Of a DNA stretch of 64,000 nt, positions 16,613-25,546 are shown in pieces (positions within the stretch are counted from its first letter, which is position 1; each line of letters opens with the position of its first letter). Source of the DNA: an uncultured Pseudomonadota bacterium (GTDB lineage Bacteria > Pseudomonadota > Alphaproteobacteria > RF32 > CAG-239); assembly GCA_902788365.1 (NCBI GenBank), contig CADAJN010000004.1, positions 124,001-188,000 on the forward strand. Direction: 5' to 3'. The notes below the pieces were generated by a model. The model was not told the DNA's origin and made no database searches. It saw only the letters and a list, made by a program, of their open reading frames with translations. A program made the translations under genes and the position numbers.

Positions 16613-18646
16613 CTATTTTTCTTCGTTTTCTTCAATCGGTTTGGCATCACCGTTGAGATTATCCAAAAATTGATGTTCCATCTTAATATATTGATTTAAC
16701 AACCATTTGGACTGCGAAATCAGTAAAATTGAAAATAGTAACAACACAAAAATCACCCGCGGATTTTCAGTTAAAAATTCGTGCACCGCCGCCACAATAA
16801 AAAATGATACGACCAGCAACCTGAAACTGATTAAAGTCAACAACGGCAAGCGGTTAGCGCTGTTGGCATTCCATAAAACGGAATATGCACGCGCCAGTTC
16901 TTCGTTGGCGCCCCAAAACATCTTTTTGACGCTTTCGGTTTCTTTCCACACATTTTTAAGCTTTGGCGGCATCATAAAGTGTGTTCGCCGCGTGACAACT
17001 TCAAACGGAGCCTTTTCTATCTGAGGCTCAGATGCCAATTTTTCTGCGATATCTGCATCAAGTGCCACATTTTCGGCTATTGCATCTTCTTGTTCTACAG
17101 GTGCATTTTCCGGTTGTGCTTTCGGTTTTAATCTGCCCCACGGCGCCGTTACCTTAAAACGCGGCAACTTTGTAAACATTGTCCGATATGACGGGGTTAC
17201 ATTCCAGCCGATGAGGCCTTTTAAGAACGGGCTCATTAACAACAGCGCCACAAATGTATCTGTGCCGCGAGCCACCCAGTTTGGCAGCCATTGCTCGGTC
17301 ACGGGACGCAAAACATGATTCACAAACACCAAAATGGCCGATAATATAAACGAAAACAAAAAGACACGCATGGCCGAGCTTTTAAACAACTCACGCCAGA
17401 GTTTTTCTTCATCACTGGCCGGTTTGCCGACACGTGACGTTTGGTCAATATAAGCCAACCATCTGTCCGGCATCATCTTGCTCAATATTTTATATGCGCG
17501 CGGCGCCGACTTTATCATAATTGGTGTTAAAAACGTGGTAATGACCGAAACTGCCACAATAATCGGATATACAAAATCATCAATCACCCCCAAGCTTTTA
17601 CCGAGTGTGGCAATAATAAAGGCAAATTCGCCGACTTGGGCAAGCGAAAATGCACATTGCACCGCCGTGCGCAAATTTTGCCCCGAAATTACAAAACCGA
17701 AGGTTGAAAAAATAACCATACCGCACAAAACCACAAGTGTAATTACCGCAATCGGATAGGCATAAGTCACAAACATCTGCGGATTAACCATCATGCCGAC
17801 GGTTACGAAAAACACCGCACCGAAAAAATCTTTAAGCGGCTTAATAACACGCTCTACACGCTCAATCACGGCCGTTTCGGATAAAATAGAGCCCATAATA
17901 AAGGCACCCAGTGCCGACGAAAAGCCGAAATACACCGCCAGATAAACCATTGACAGGCTGAGCGCTATGGACACCAACAATAACATTTCATCATTCAAAA
18001 AGTCTTTCAGGCGACGTAGTGCTGTCGGAATAATGTAAATACCGCTGACAAAGCACAAAATCAGAAATGCCAATAATTTCAGCACACTAAGCCCCAATAC
18101 GCCACCGTTAAAGCCTTTGCCGACGGCAATTGTCGGCAATAAGACCAACAGCAAAATACCCATAATATCTTCAATAACCAAAACGCCGAATACTAAGTCG
18201 GTAAACTTTTGTTTTTTAATGTTTAAATCGTCAAAAGCCTTAATAATAATGGTGGTTGACGACATGGAAATCATAGAACCGAGAAAAAAGCTGTCGGTCG
18301 TGCTCCAACCTAAAAACATACCGACGTATTGACCTACAAACAACATTAAAAAAATGTTCAGCATAGCTGTTATCATAGCCGATTTGCCGACAGACAGCAT
18401 TTTTTTGAAGCTGAATTCCAACCCCAAGCTGAAAAGCAAAAAAATTACCCCGATATCGGCCCACAAAATTAAATTGGCATGATCGGTAACGGTCGGCACA
18501 AAGTTAAAATACGGTCCGGCTAAAATACCGGCCAGCAAATATCCCAACACCATCGGCTGTTTTAACTTTTTAAACACAATCGTGGTAATGGCCGCATAAA
18601 CAGTTATCAGTGTTAAATCAACAATTAAGGGATGTAAGCCGTGCAT
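16613..18646 (-). CDS. CPA2-type monovalent cation:proton antiporter (KefB/YbaL-like)
   Basis: A 677-residue inner-membrane transporter. The first 390 residues form about twelve to thirteen membrane segments with the CPA2 signatures QPMVLGYLLAGILAGP, GVIFLLFSLGLEFSF and ALGAFIMGSILSET. The transport region ends with the SLAQVGEFAFIIATLG motif. In place of the usual TrkA-N/RCK domain, the C-terminal third has additional membrane segments around residues 425-480 and 605-650 flanking an acidic linker. This architecture is less common and suggests loss of nucleotide gating. It probably exchanges K or Na for protons. It starts at an ATG preceded by a weak GAGGT site. Confidence 0.88.
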   Translation of the reverse strand: MHGLHPLIVDLTLITVYAAITTIVFKKLKQPMVLGYLLAGILAGPYFNFVPTVTDHANLILWADIGVIFLLFSLGLEFSFKKMLSVGKSAMITAMLNIFLMLFVGQYVGMFLGWSTTDSFFLGSMISMSSTTIIIKAFDDLNIKKQKFTDLVFGVLVIEDIMGILLLVLLPTIAVGKGFNGGVLGLSVLKLLAFLILCFVSGIYIIPTALRRLKDFLNDEMLLLVSIALSLSMVYLAVYFGFSSALGAFIMGSILSETAVIERVERVIKPLKDFFGAVFFVTVGMMVNPQMFVTYAYPIAVITLVVLCGMVIFSTFGFVISGQNLRTAVQCAFSLAQVGEFAFIIATLGKSLGVIDDFVYPIIVAVSVITTFLTPIMIKSAPRAYKILSKMMPDRWLAYIDQTSRVGKPASDEEKLWRELFKSSAMRVFLFSFILSAILVFVNHVLRPVTEQWLPNWVARGTDTFVALLLMSPFLKGLIGWNVTPSYRTMFTKLPRFKVTAPWGRLKPKAQPENAPVEQEDAIAENVALDADIAEKLASEPQIEKAPFEVVTRRTHFMMPPKLKNVWKETESVKKMFWGANEELARAYSVLWNANSANRLPLLTLISFRLLVVSFFIVAAVHEFLTENPRVIFVLLLFSILLISQSKWLLNQYIKMEHQFLDNLNGDAKPIEENEEK

Positions 18647-18778
18647 AAAAACCTCTATTTTATTATATTATCAGTTTGTTTACTATAAAGCTAATATAAT
18701 GATTTTCAAGCAGAATTTATGTTTCTGCACGGCAAAATTAAACTTATGTTCGATTGTGATTTTTATAGCATGTATATA

Positions 18779-18806
18779 CAAAAAGGGAGGCGTAATGCCT
18801 CCCCCA
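18779..18806 (-). terminator. Terminator for the small lipoprotein gene
   Basis: Read on the minus strand, a GGGAGGC-type stem with GCCTCCC and a short loop is followed by a T-run. It lies 31 bases after the stop of the gene at 18837. Confidence 0.8.
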
Positions 18807-18836
18807 TTGGTTTTTCAGAAAATCATAATCTTCAGA

Positions 18837-19229
18837 TTATCTCATTTGCTGACGAACAACCATCGGTTGGCCATATTGTTGAACCATTACCGGAGCTTGT
18901 CCCGGGCAAACGCCGCCCGAGCATACTTCTGCTCTGTTATACGGGCGTGTTTCATAAGATGTGCTTGTGAATGTCCGTGGTTCATAGACCGTGCGATATG
19001 TTGTGTTTTGATACACAACTTTTACCGGCGTTCTAACCGTATATTCCTGAGCCGGACAGCCGCAAGTAGGCATAGCAGCCGGACAAGGACAACTGTGAAC
19101 AACCGGTGCTGGTGCAGGAGCCGGTTTTACCAGCGTATCACTGCAGCCTTCACGGCCGCTCATATCATCGGCGCAAGCTGTCAAACCGGCAGCCAGAACC
19201 AGGATCGATAAATAAAATAAATTTTTCAT
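18837..19229 (-). CDS. Small Pro/Cys-rich lipoprotein
   Basis: A 130-residue exported protein with a signal peptide ending in LTAC (C19 lipidated). The next part is rich in Pro and Cys, with a PAPAPAP run and a CPCP/CGCP cluster between residues 36 and 60. The C-terminal half is rich in Tyr, Thr and Arg with repeated V-Y and R-T-V-Y elements. I do not recognise a domain. It has its own TGGAGGA ribosome site and a downstream terminator, so it is monocistronic. Cys-rich patches of similar style are seen in the lipoprotein at 9724. Confidence 0.7.
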   Translation of the reverse strand: MKNLFYLSILVLAAGLTACADDMSGREGCSDTLVKPAPAPAPVVHSCPCPAAMPTCGCPAQEYTVRTPVKVVYQNTTYRTVYEPRTFTSTSYETRPYNRAEVCSGGVCPGQAPVMVQQYGQPMVVRQQMR

Positions 19230-19553
19230 AAAATCCTCCAGTTAATTTTCTGAAAACTTTGCATACTCATACTCAACTATATTATTAACAGAAATTTAAT
19301 CATTTGTTAAGTATTTTTTTACTTTTTATTTAAAAATATACAAAAAATAAGGAAAAAAACGAATTTTTAGGCTAAAAATCTATAATTTTCTTATTTTATT
19401 CTATAACTTTAAATTTAAGACAGTATTCATTTTTTAGACCATTTTTCAATATAACATATTGATTTATAATAATTTTTTACAATTCTTTCCGATTCGTTTT
19501 TTTTAAACGCCCTGTTTATATAATATCAAATTTTTGTAAATTAAGGTGTTTTT
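19230..19553. other. AT-rich intergenic stretch
   Basis: About 320 bases of very AT-rich sequence between the small lipoprotein and transglutaminase-like genes. No frame, hairpin or repeat stands out. It must contain the promoter of the lipoprotein gene, but no convincing boxes are seen. Confidence 0.5.
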
Positions 19554-20288
19554 TTAATAAACATAACGATTAAGCAGATGAATCTTATTCGTTTTTTCAT
19601 ATTCCTGCTGCGGTGTAAAATCAAAATAAAACGTATTTATATTAGTGCTGAATTTTTCTTTGGTAATATTACGCTTTTTTACCTCTTGCCGATGTGCCAG
19701 CGAACTTTTGCGTTTTTTATTGCTTTGTCCGACACGGTTGGCACACATATACGTTGTATCCACAAAAAATTTTCTTTTTCCCAGTGTTATTTCATTCCAT
19801 GCGTGTCCCAACGGAGGAACTTCACGTTGCATATAATATGATTTAATCCGGCGCGGTGAAAATACATATCCCGTTACATATTCCACCTCAGCCGAAACAT
19901 CTGCGGCCTCGGCCATTTCTTTGTAAAGTTTGGCAAAATCACTGCAGATGCCCATTTTAGCTTTTAAAATATCATATTTGTATTCAATTTCTTTTTCATA
20001 TACTTTGCCATTATCAAATTTATAATGATCATACGCCAAATGCGAGGCAATCCAATACGCAATCACTTTTAATTTATCATAATCGTTCTTAAACGGCCGT
20101 GTTAAATATTTTGCCAGGTGATCCAAATTATTTGTTACATGATTTGGGGTATTAAAAGCATGGCGTTGAATAGCCATTTCTGATGCAGAAGCTTGATTTT
20201 GTCTGGTATAATCATCGGCAGCGGCTGCGTTTATTGTGATGCACACTATGCAAAAGAACATCGCAAAAAACTTAATTATTTTCCGCAT
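19554..20288 (-). CDS. Exported transglutaminase-like protein
   Basis: A 244-residue protein with a signal peptide (to about residue 24, NAAAADD). The transglutaminase-like triad is present: C115 in MGICSDFA, H162 in LGHAWNEI and D177 in FFVDTTY. The preceding AYWIASHLAYD is typical of the fold. Bacterial members often act as proteases or amidases, or in wall and capsule work in the periplasm. The role here is unknown. A Lys/Arg-rich stretch follows the domain (about residues 192-215). It lies 15 bases downstream of the TPR-methyltransferase gene and may share its transcript. Confidence 0.85.
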   Translation of the reverse strand: MRKIIKFFAMFFCIVCITINAAAADDYTRQNQASASEMAIQRHAFNTPNHVTNNLDHLAKYLTRPFKNDYDKLKVIAYWIASHLAYDHYKFDNGKVYEKEIEYKYDILKAKMGICSDFAKLYKEMAEAADVSAEVEYVTGYVFSPRRIKSYYMQREVPPLGHAWNEITLGKRKFFVDTTYMCANRVGQSNKKRKSSLAHRQEVKKRNITKEKFSTNINTFYFDFTPQQEYEKTNKIHLLNRYVY

Positions 20289-20303
20289 TTTGTTCTCCGC
20301 CGC

Positions 20304-21851
20304 TTATGCTTCCGATAGCAGCTTGGCCGGATTAGGCTTACACGCCGTAACCACATAACCGTAAACCGGTTTTTCTGCTTCGTTGCGCAAAATATGTCTT
20401 TCACTGGAAATAACCCGAAAGCCCGAGCTTTTCAGTGCGCGCTCAATATATGACGGCGAATGAACAAAACGTCCGCTCGGTGCTAAAAAGAAGTCTTCTT
20501 TATTAAACTGATTTTCGGAAAATGTAAACACAAACAAGCCTTCCGGCAACAGTGTGCGAAATACACGCACAAACGCCTTTGCCAAATCACCGAAATAGGT
20601 CCAGACATCAACCGCCACTGCCACATTAAACAAATATTCGGTGTTTTCCAAATAATGGCAGATGTCATCACACACCAACGCAGCATATATTTTCTTTTTT
20701 TGCGCTTCGGCAAGCATTTTTTCCGACAAATCAACACCGATAAGCCCTTTATGGGTTGCAAATTTCTTGATTTTAACACCGCATAATCCCGTGCCGCAAC
20801 CTAAATCAACGATGCGATATTTTGTAAAAAGCGACGTTTTCAAATTTTTTGCCAACGCTTCGGATACCAAGCTCGGCGCCTGATAGTCCAAATCAGCCAA
20901 AGTTTGCTCAAAATCAGGAGCAAAAGCATCAAACGTGGTTTTTATAAAGGTAGCATCCGAACCTTGTAAGGCTTTGCCGTTCAAAATAGCACAAGACATA
21001 TGTTGCACCACTTTGTCTTCAGGGAAGAACTTTTGCCATTTGGCGGCATATTTGGCAGCCAATTCTTCGCTTTTTTCCGAATAACATTCATAAAGCAAAT
21101 ATCCGAAATTAAGATGCATAGCTTCTGTCGGCAGACCGGATTGCGCTGCGTTTTTCATGGCGCGCCACGCAAACAGCATACAATTTTCCCAGTCATTGTT
21201 GGCGCGGTAAGTGTCGCTTAAAACATTCAAAACCTCGGCGCGCGTTTTATCCAATTCATAAGCGTGCAAAAACAAAGCAATGGCCTTTTCGTATTTATTC
21301 ATGGCATTCAGCGAATTTCCGGCAATCATGTGTGCTGTAATACTGGACGGGTGTTTGACCAGCGATTTTTTAGCAAACTCAAGCGCCAGAACATATTTGC
21401 CCAAACTGTAATAGGTATTGGCCATGTTAATCATGGCAATGTAGCTGTTGTTATTTTTATCATACATTTTTTGATAATATGACAAGGCTTTTTCATAATC
21501 ACCATGGCAATATGCCACATTGGCCAAATTTTGCCACGCTGCCACATTATCGGGATTTTGCTTTAAGACTTGTTCGGCATAAATACCGCTTTGTTCATAG
21601 TTTTTGAGTTCATAATAGATTGTGGAAAGGTTGAGCTGAGCGGCTTCCGATTCTTTATTTTGTTTTAATGCATTTTCATAACATTCAATGGCGTTTTCTT
21701 TTTGCCCCATAGCATCATAACAGTTGCCGCAAGAAATCAGGTAATATTCATTTTTAGGATTTCCCTGCAACAAGAGCTGATATATTTCCAAAGCCTTGGC
21801 AAACTCTTTTTCACCGAATAAAACGGCCGCCTGATGCTCTAGATTTTCCAC
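20304..21851 (-). CDS. TPR repeat protein fused to a class I methyltransferase
   Basis: About 515 residues. The N-terminal half has at least six tetratricopeptide repeats (for example YLISCGNCYDAMGQKENAIECYENAL and the next units), giving a binding scaffold. The C-terminal part is a SAM-dependent methyltransferase with motif I VDLGCGTGLCG (about residues 345-355), GVDLSEKM, and a YVVAVDVWTYFGDL-type motif IV. COG4976-like TPR-methyltransferase fusions are known and their substrates are not. The start is set at the GTG at 21851 because GAGG lies 5 bases before it. An upstream GTG at 21893 is possible. Confidence 0.82.
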   Translation of the reverse strand: MENLEHQAAVLFGEKEFAKALEIYQLLLQGNPKNEYYLISCGNCYDAMGQKENAIECYENALKQNKESEAAQLNLSTIYYELKNYEQSGIYAEQVLKQNPDNVAAWQNLANVAYCHGDYEKALSYYQKMYDKNNNSYIAMINMANTYYSLGKYVLALEFAKKSLVKHPSSITAHMIAGNSLNAMNKYEKAIALFLHAYELDKTRAEVLNVLSDTYRANNDWENCMLFAWRAMKNAAQSGLPTEAMHLNFGYLLYECYSEKSEELAAKYAAKWQKFFPEDKVVQHMSCAILNGKALQGSDATFIKTTFDAFAPDFEQTLADLDYQAPSLVSEALAKNLKTSLFTKYRIVDLGCGTGLCGVKIKKFATHKGLIGVDLSEKMLAEAQKKKIYAALVCDDICHYLENTEYLFNVAVAVDVWTYFGDLAKAFVRVFRTLLPEGLFVFTFSENQFNKEDFFLAPSGRFVHSPSYIERALKSSGFRVISSERHILRNEAEKPVYGYVVTACKPNPAKLLSEA

Positions 21852-21955
21852 CTTTACCTCAAAAAAAACGTTAAACCGGAAATATAGTAACACAATATTT
21901 TCAAAATGAAAAGCAAAAACAATACAAAAAAAATCAATTTTTTATAAAAAAACTA

Positions 21956-21984
21956 TTGACGGCGTAAAATAAATATTGTATCAA
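21956..21984 (+). promoter_or_regulatory. Promoter of the tRNA-Leu gene
   Basis: TTGACG (21956-21961) and TATCAA (21979-21984) are 17 bases apart and end 13 bases before the mature tRNA. Confidence 0.5.
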
Positions 21985-21997
21985 CGTATCAGTTTAT

Positions 21998-22082
21998 GGG
22001 GTTGTGGCGGAACTGGTAGACGCGCCAGACTCAAAATCTGGTTCCCTCGGGAGTGGGAGTTCGATTCTCCCCGGCCCTACCA
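21998..22082 (+). tRNA. tRNA-Leu (CAA)
   Basis: An 85-base type II tRNA. The acceptor strand GGGGTTG pairs with CGGCCCT (with a G-U first pair). The D arm holds GGTAGACGCG, the anticodon stem CCAGA/TCTGG encloses CTCAAAA, giving anticodon CAA, and a long variable arm follows. The T arm is GGGAG-TTCGATT-CTCCC and the CCA end is encoded. It reads UUG codons. Confidence 0.96.
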
Positions 22083-22087
22083 TAAAA

Positions 22088-22120
22088 AAAACGACGTTGA
22101 AGATGACGTCGTTTTTTTAT
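22088..22120 (+). terminator. Terminator of tRNA-Leu
   Basis: An 8-base stem AACGACGT/ACGTCGTT (22090-22097 with 22106-22113) and seven T bases, starting 8 bases after the CCA end. Confidence 0.9.
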
Positions 22121-22222
22121 TGATAATTCCTCAATTTGTCATGCAGAGGAGACCTCTAGGCCGACGTAGGCATCTTCGCACAAAGTGCGATAACGGAGCC
22201 AAGTTTCCAAACTGCGTTTGGA

Positions 22223-22259
22223 GATGCTCACGCGTTCTAGTGAACGCTCAGCATGACAG
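22223..22259. repeat. Second copy of the palindromic intergenic repeat
   Basis: GATGCTCACGCGTTC, a 4-base spacer and GAACGCTCAGCATGACAG match the unit at 15688-15726 with only a few changes in the loop. It is preceded by smaller hairpins, TCGCACAAAGTGCGA near 22169-22184 and CCAAACTGCGTTTGG near 22207-22221. Confidence 0.75.
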
Positions 22260-22349
22260 AAGGAGGAAAGGTCCTTATAATAATACCTTATTTCTTAAAA
22301 AAAACGCCGAATAAATATCGGCGCTTTTAACTTACATTATTGTCAGCGA

Positions 22350-22610
22350 TTACATATCCAAAGCTTTGCGATAAACTTCCACAATAGTTTCCGCTTCTTC
22401 GCGGTCGGCCGCATTCATTTTGCGCAATTTCAAAATTGTGCGCATGGCTTTGACATCAAAACCGGCGCTTTTAGCCTCGGCAAAAATATCTCTGATATCG
22501 CCTTGGATACCTTTTTTTTCTTCTTCCAAACGTTCAATGCGTTCAATCAGCGAACGTAATCTTTCTGTCGCAACACCACCGACTTCTGCCTTTACTTGAG
22601 TTTCATCCAT
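22350..22610 (-). CDS. gapR: GapR family DNA-binding protein (DUF2312)
   Basis: An 86-residue protein matching GapR, the nucleoid-associated protein of Alphaproteobacteria. GapR clamps overtwisted DNA ahead of replication and transcription and stimulates gyrase and Topo IV. The family pattern is clear: LRSLIERIERLEEEKKGI (about residues 18-35), then DIRDIFAEAKSAGFDVKA and LRKMN, ending VYRKALDM. The basic and coiled-coil helices are intact. It is divergent from pyk, with a 156-base gap, the usual alphaproteobacterial neighbour. Confidence 0.95.
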   Translation of the reverse strand: MDETQVKAEVGGVATERLRSLIERIERLEEEKKGIQGDIRDIFAEAKSAGFDVKAMRTILKLRKMNAADREEAETIVEVYRKALDM

Positions 22611-22766
22611 TTTAAATTCTCCCTAAAAAATTAAGCTGCATTGCTTGTAGCAAAATTTTTTTGCTTTGGCAAGACTAAAATTTCGCCACATCAGATGCTT
22701 TAAACTAATAAGTTATTAACCTATATGCTTTAGTATAATTAAAAAAATTTTTACAGGAGAAAATTT

Positions 22767-24188
22767 ATGCCGATTGATACTCATACTAAAATTTTGGCCA
22801 CCATCGGGCCGGCAACTGCTTCAAAACAAATGCTTGAAAAGCTGATTAAAGCCGGCGTTGATGCATTTCGTTTTAACTTCAGCCACGGCGTCCACGAAGA
22901 ACATGCCGAACGCTTAAATACCGTGCGCGAACTGAGCACAAAATATGGCCGGCATTTAACCGTTGTTGCTGATTTGCAAGGTCCGAAATTGCGTATCGGC
23001 ACATTTACAACAGATAAAGTTACTCTCAAAAAAGGACAACATTTTACACTGGATATGAATGAGGCGGCCGGTGATGAAACACGTGTATGTTTACCGCACA
23101 AAGAGATTTTTGCGGCACTCAAGGTTGGTGACAAATTGTTGCTTAACGATGGTAACATTGAGTTGGAAGTTTTGCAAAAAAAAGCCTCCTCTGCCGAAAC
23201 ATTAGTAAAGGTCGGCGGTGTGTTATCGGCGCATAAGGGTGTTAATTTGCCAAATGTCAAATTGCCGATTTCCGCTATTACCGAAAAAGATAAGAAAGAC
23301 TTAGAGTTTGCTTTAAGTTTAGGAGTTGATTGGGTTTGTTTATCTTTTGTGCAAAGCATTGACGATGTGCGTCAGGCTAAAAAATTGATTAACGGACGTG
23401 CTTGGATTATTTCAAAATTGGAAAAACCGAGTGCCATTGATGATTTGGACGCCATCGTTAAAGAATCGGATGGCGTTATGGTGGCGCGCGGCGATTTAGG
23501 CGTGGAATGTCCGATACAAACCGTTCCGGTTTTACAAAAACGTATTGTCAAAACTTGTCGCAAATACGGACGTCCGGTAATTGTTGCCACACAAATGTTG
23601 GAATCGATGATTTATAATCCAACCCCAACCAGAGCGGAAGTTTCCGATGTAGCTACGGCGGTTTTTGACGGCGCCGATGCCGTTATGCTTTCAGCCGAAA
23701 CGGCTGCCGGCAGTTATCCGGCCGAATCGGTAGCAATGATGCACCAAATTATTACTCAAGCCGAATCAGACAGTTCTTATTTTGCTCGTATTCAATCTGA
23801 CAAAGATTTGTCGGATTGCGATGATATGGCTGATGCCATTACTTATGCGGCCTGTGAAATAACCGATATTTTGCCGAATATGGCGGCATTTATTACCTAT
23901 TCGGCTTCGGGGTTTACCGCACTGTCTATGGCACGCGAACGCCCTACTCGCCCGATTTTGGCTATTACATTATCAGAGCAAACCGCGCGACGGCTCGGTT
24001 TGGTTTGGGGAATACAAGCCTCGGTCAATACCGAAGTTTTTAAAGACTTTACCAAATTAGAAGAAACAGCCGTTGCCACCGCGCAAAAAGCCAAAGTCGG
24101 TAAAAAAGGCTCTTATTTGGTCATTACTGCCGGTTACCCGATTGGAATGCGCGGCATGACCAATTTGATTTACACCGTGCAACTTTGA
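22767..24188 (+). CDS. pyk: Pyruvate kinase
   Basis: A 473-residue cytosolic enzyme that turns phosphoenolpyruvate and ADP into pyruvate and ATP, the last step of glycolysis. It starts with THTKILATIGPAT, has FNFSHG for substrate and K binding, SKLEKPSAI with the catalytic Lys, ARGDLGVE for the metal, and ATQMLESM with the PTPTRAEVSDVA signature. The C-terminal regulatory domain runs from about residue 340 to the end. An ACAGGAG site precedes the ATG. In a fermenting organism it supplies pyruvate for AdhE-linked and hydrogen-linked disposal of electrons. Confidence 0.97.
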   Translation: MPIDTHTKILATIGPATASKQMLEKLIKAGVDAFRFNFSHGVHEEHAERLNTVRELSTKYGRHLTVVADLQGPKLRIGTFTTDKVTLKKGQHFTLDMNEAAGDETRVCLPHKEIFAALKVGDKLLLNDGNIELEVLQKKASSAETLVKVGGVLSAHKGVNLPNVKLPISAITEKDKKDLEFALSLGVDWVCLSFVQSIDDVRQAKKLINGRAWIISKLEKPSAIDDLDAIVKESDGVMVARGDLGVECPIQTVPVLQKRIVKTCRKYGRPVIVATQMLESMIYNPTPTRAEVSDVATAVFDGADAVMLSAETAAGSYPAESVAMMHQIITQAESDSSYFARIQSDKDLSDCDDMADAITYAACEITDILPNMAAFITYSASGFTALSMARERPTRPILAITLSEQTARRLGLVWGIQASVNTEVFKDFTKLEETAVATAQKAKVGKKGSYLVITAGYPIGMRGMTNLIYTVQL

Positions 24189-24279
24189 GTTTTTTAAAAA
24201 AAGAAATACCTTTCTCGGCTTGATTTTCCATAAGCCGTGATTATCTTATGCTTGTTTTTAACAATAAGGAGAAAAAATC

Positions 24280-24783
24280 ATGGGTGAAATGGCAAAAAAA
24301 ATCGTTAAAACCGATTTGGAACACTTATTAAAAGTGTTAAATGAAGCGTATGCCGAAGAGTGGTTGGCATATTATCAATATTGGATTGCCGCCAAAGTGG
24401 CTATGGGATTAAATCGCACAGCGGTCGTTGGTGAATTTGAAGAACACGCGGCAGAAGAATTAAAGCATGCCGATTGGTTAGCCGATCGCATTATTCAACT
24501 GGGCGGCGCCCCGATTTTAAGCCCTTCGGAATGGGATAATATGGCACATTGTAAATACATTACGCCGCATAATTTTGATGTTGTGGCTCTGGTTAGAGAT
24601 AATTTGGAAGCCGAACGTTGTGCCATCGGTCGCTATGAAGGCATTTGCGATTTAACCCACAACAGTGACTATGAAACTTTCCGTTTGTCACGTAAGATTT
24701 TAAAAGAAGAAATTGAGCATGAACAGGAAATGGAAGATTTTATGGCCGATTTTGAAACCGCTAAACAATACATTAAAGCTTAA
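24280..24783 (+). CDS. Ferritin-like (Dps/bacterioferritin-type) protein
   Basis: A 167-residue four-helix protein with two ExxH-type di-iron half sites: E27 with E60 and H63 (EEHAAEELKHAD), and E112 with E145 and H147 (EEIEHEQEMED). Ferritin-like proteins store iron or detoxify peroxide. Cysteines C91, C114 and C123 lie near the site. Paired cysteines also occur in Dps-like (DPSL) proteins, but I cannot align these exactly. The start at 24280 has AGGAG at 9 bases. It is a single gene with a strong terminator. In an anaerobe it would protect oxygen-sensitive enzymes such as hydrogenase. Confidence 0.85.
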   Translation: MGEMAKKIVKTDLEHLLKVLNEAYAEEWLAYYQYWIAAKVAMGLNRTAVVGEFEEHAAEELKHADWLADRIIQLGGAPILSPSEWDNMAHCKYITPHNFDVVALVRDNLEAERCAIGRYEGICDLTHNSDYETFRLSRKILKEEIEHEQEMEDFMADFETAKQYIKA

Positions 24784-24787
24784 ATTA

Positions 24788-24826
24788 AAATCCTCCGGTC
24801 AATAAAGCCGGAGGATTTATTTTTTA
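24788..24826 (+). terminator. Terminator of the ferritin-like gene
   Basis: An 11-base perfect stem, AAATCCTCCGG with CCGGAGGATTT, plus a T-rich tail. It also faces the stop of the pilin-like gene. Confidence 0.9.
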
Positions 24827-24848
24827 GTTATTTGAACTACGGTTTCAG

Positions 24849-25454
24849 CTATTTTACCTTAAAAAACAGGGTATTGCCGGCCGAAGCACAAACATTGGCT
24901 ATGTCGCTTAAGTTAATCGAAATAGCGCCGTTATATGCTATTAATTTATTATTTTCCGTGATAACCTGTCCTTTGTTAGCGGCCGAATCCATTACATCGG
25001 TTTCCTCAAAATCTCCGCCGGCTATGGCGCCGATAGCGACCAGATTGCCATACCAATTTTCTGCCAACAAATCGGCACATGCTTTACGATCCAAATCGGA
25101 TAAGACAATGCAAAATGCTTCATTGTCGCCGTTAGTTGCTCGGGAACATTCGCTGACACGCACACGTCCGCCGATAGCATGATGTAATGTATCCGTGTCG
25201 GCTTCATATTCAAATGCCGTAATATTTAATGCCGGCTTATGCGTATAAACTTCCAAGGTATCATATACATGCGCTCCCGAATAAAATTTGCGCACCTGTT
25301 GAATGGTATCTATAACCTGTGAAGTAACTTTATATACTTTATATTTATGCATGGCTTGCGCATAAACCGTTAAACCGCCAACCGATAGAACACCGACAAT
25401 TGCTAACACACCGAGCATTTCAATCATTGAGCGACCGCTTTGTAAAACTTTCAT
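24849..25454 (-). CDS. Type IV pilin-like protein
   Basis: A 201-residue protein with a prepilin leader. Gly7 is followed by RSMIE, so Glu sits at the fifth position of the processed form (E12). A 20-residue hydrophobic helix, MLGVLAIVGVLSVGGLTVY, comes next. The globular part has four cysteines (in VSECSRA, AFCIVL, KACADLL and ANVCASA) that could form disulfides, as in the PilS-type major pilin domain. No pilus assembly genes are nearby, so secretion machinery must be encoded elsewhere. It is a single gene with AAGAGGAAAAA before the ATG. Confidence 0.8.
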   Translation of the reverse strand: MKVLQSGRSMIEMLGVLAIVGVLSVGGLTVYAQAMHKYKVYKVTSQVIDTIQQVRKFYSGAHVYDTLEVYTHKPALNITAFEYEADTDTLHHAIGGRVRVSECSRATNGDNEAFCIVLSDLDRKACADLLAENWYGNLVAIGAIAGGDFEETDVMDSAANKGQVITENNKLIAYNGAISINLSDIANVCASAGNTLFFKVK

Positions 25455-25546
25455 TTTTTCCTCTTTGACTTAATTAAAACTTGCTATAAAATTATGTCTT
25501 TAACTAAACAGAGTCAAGTATTTTTGCGCTTTTGCAAAAACTTTGA

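Noticed and set aside
21976..22314. A 112-codon plus-strand frame across the tRNA-Leu gene
   Set aside because: It runs through the complete tRNA, its terminator and the repeat. It has no ribosome site and no protein-like composition.
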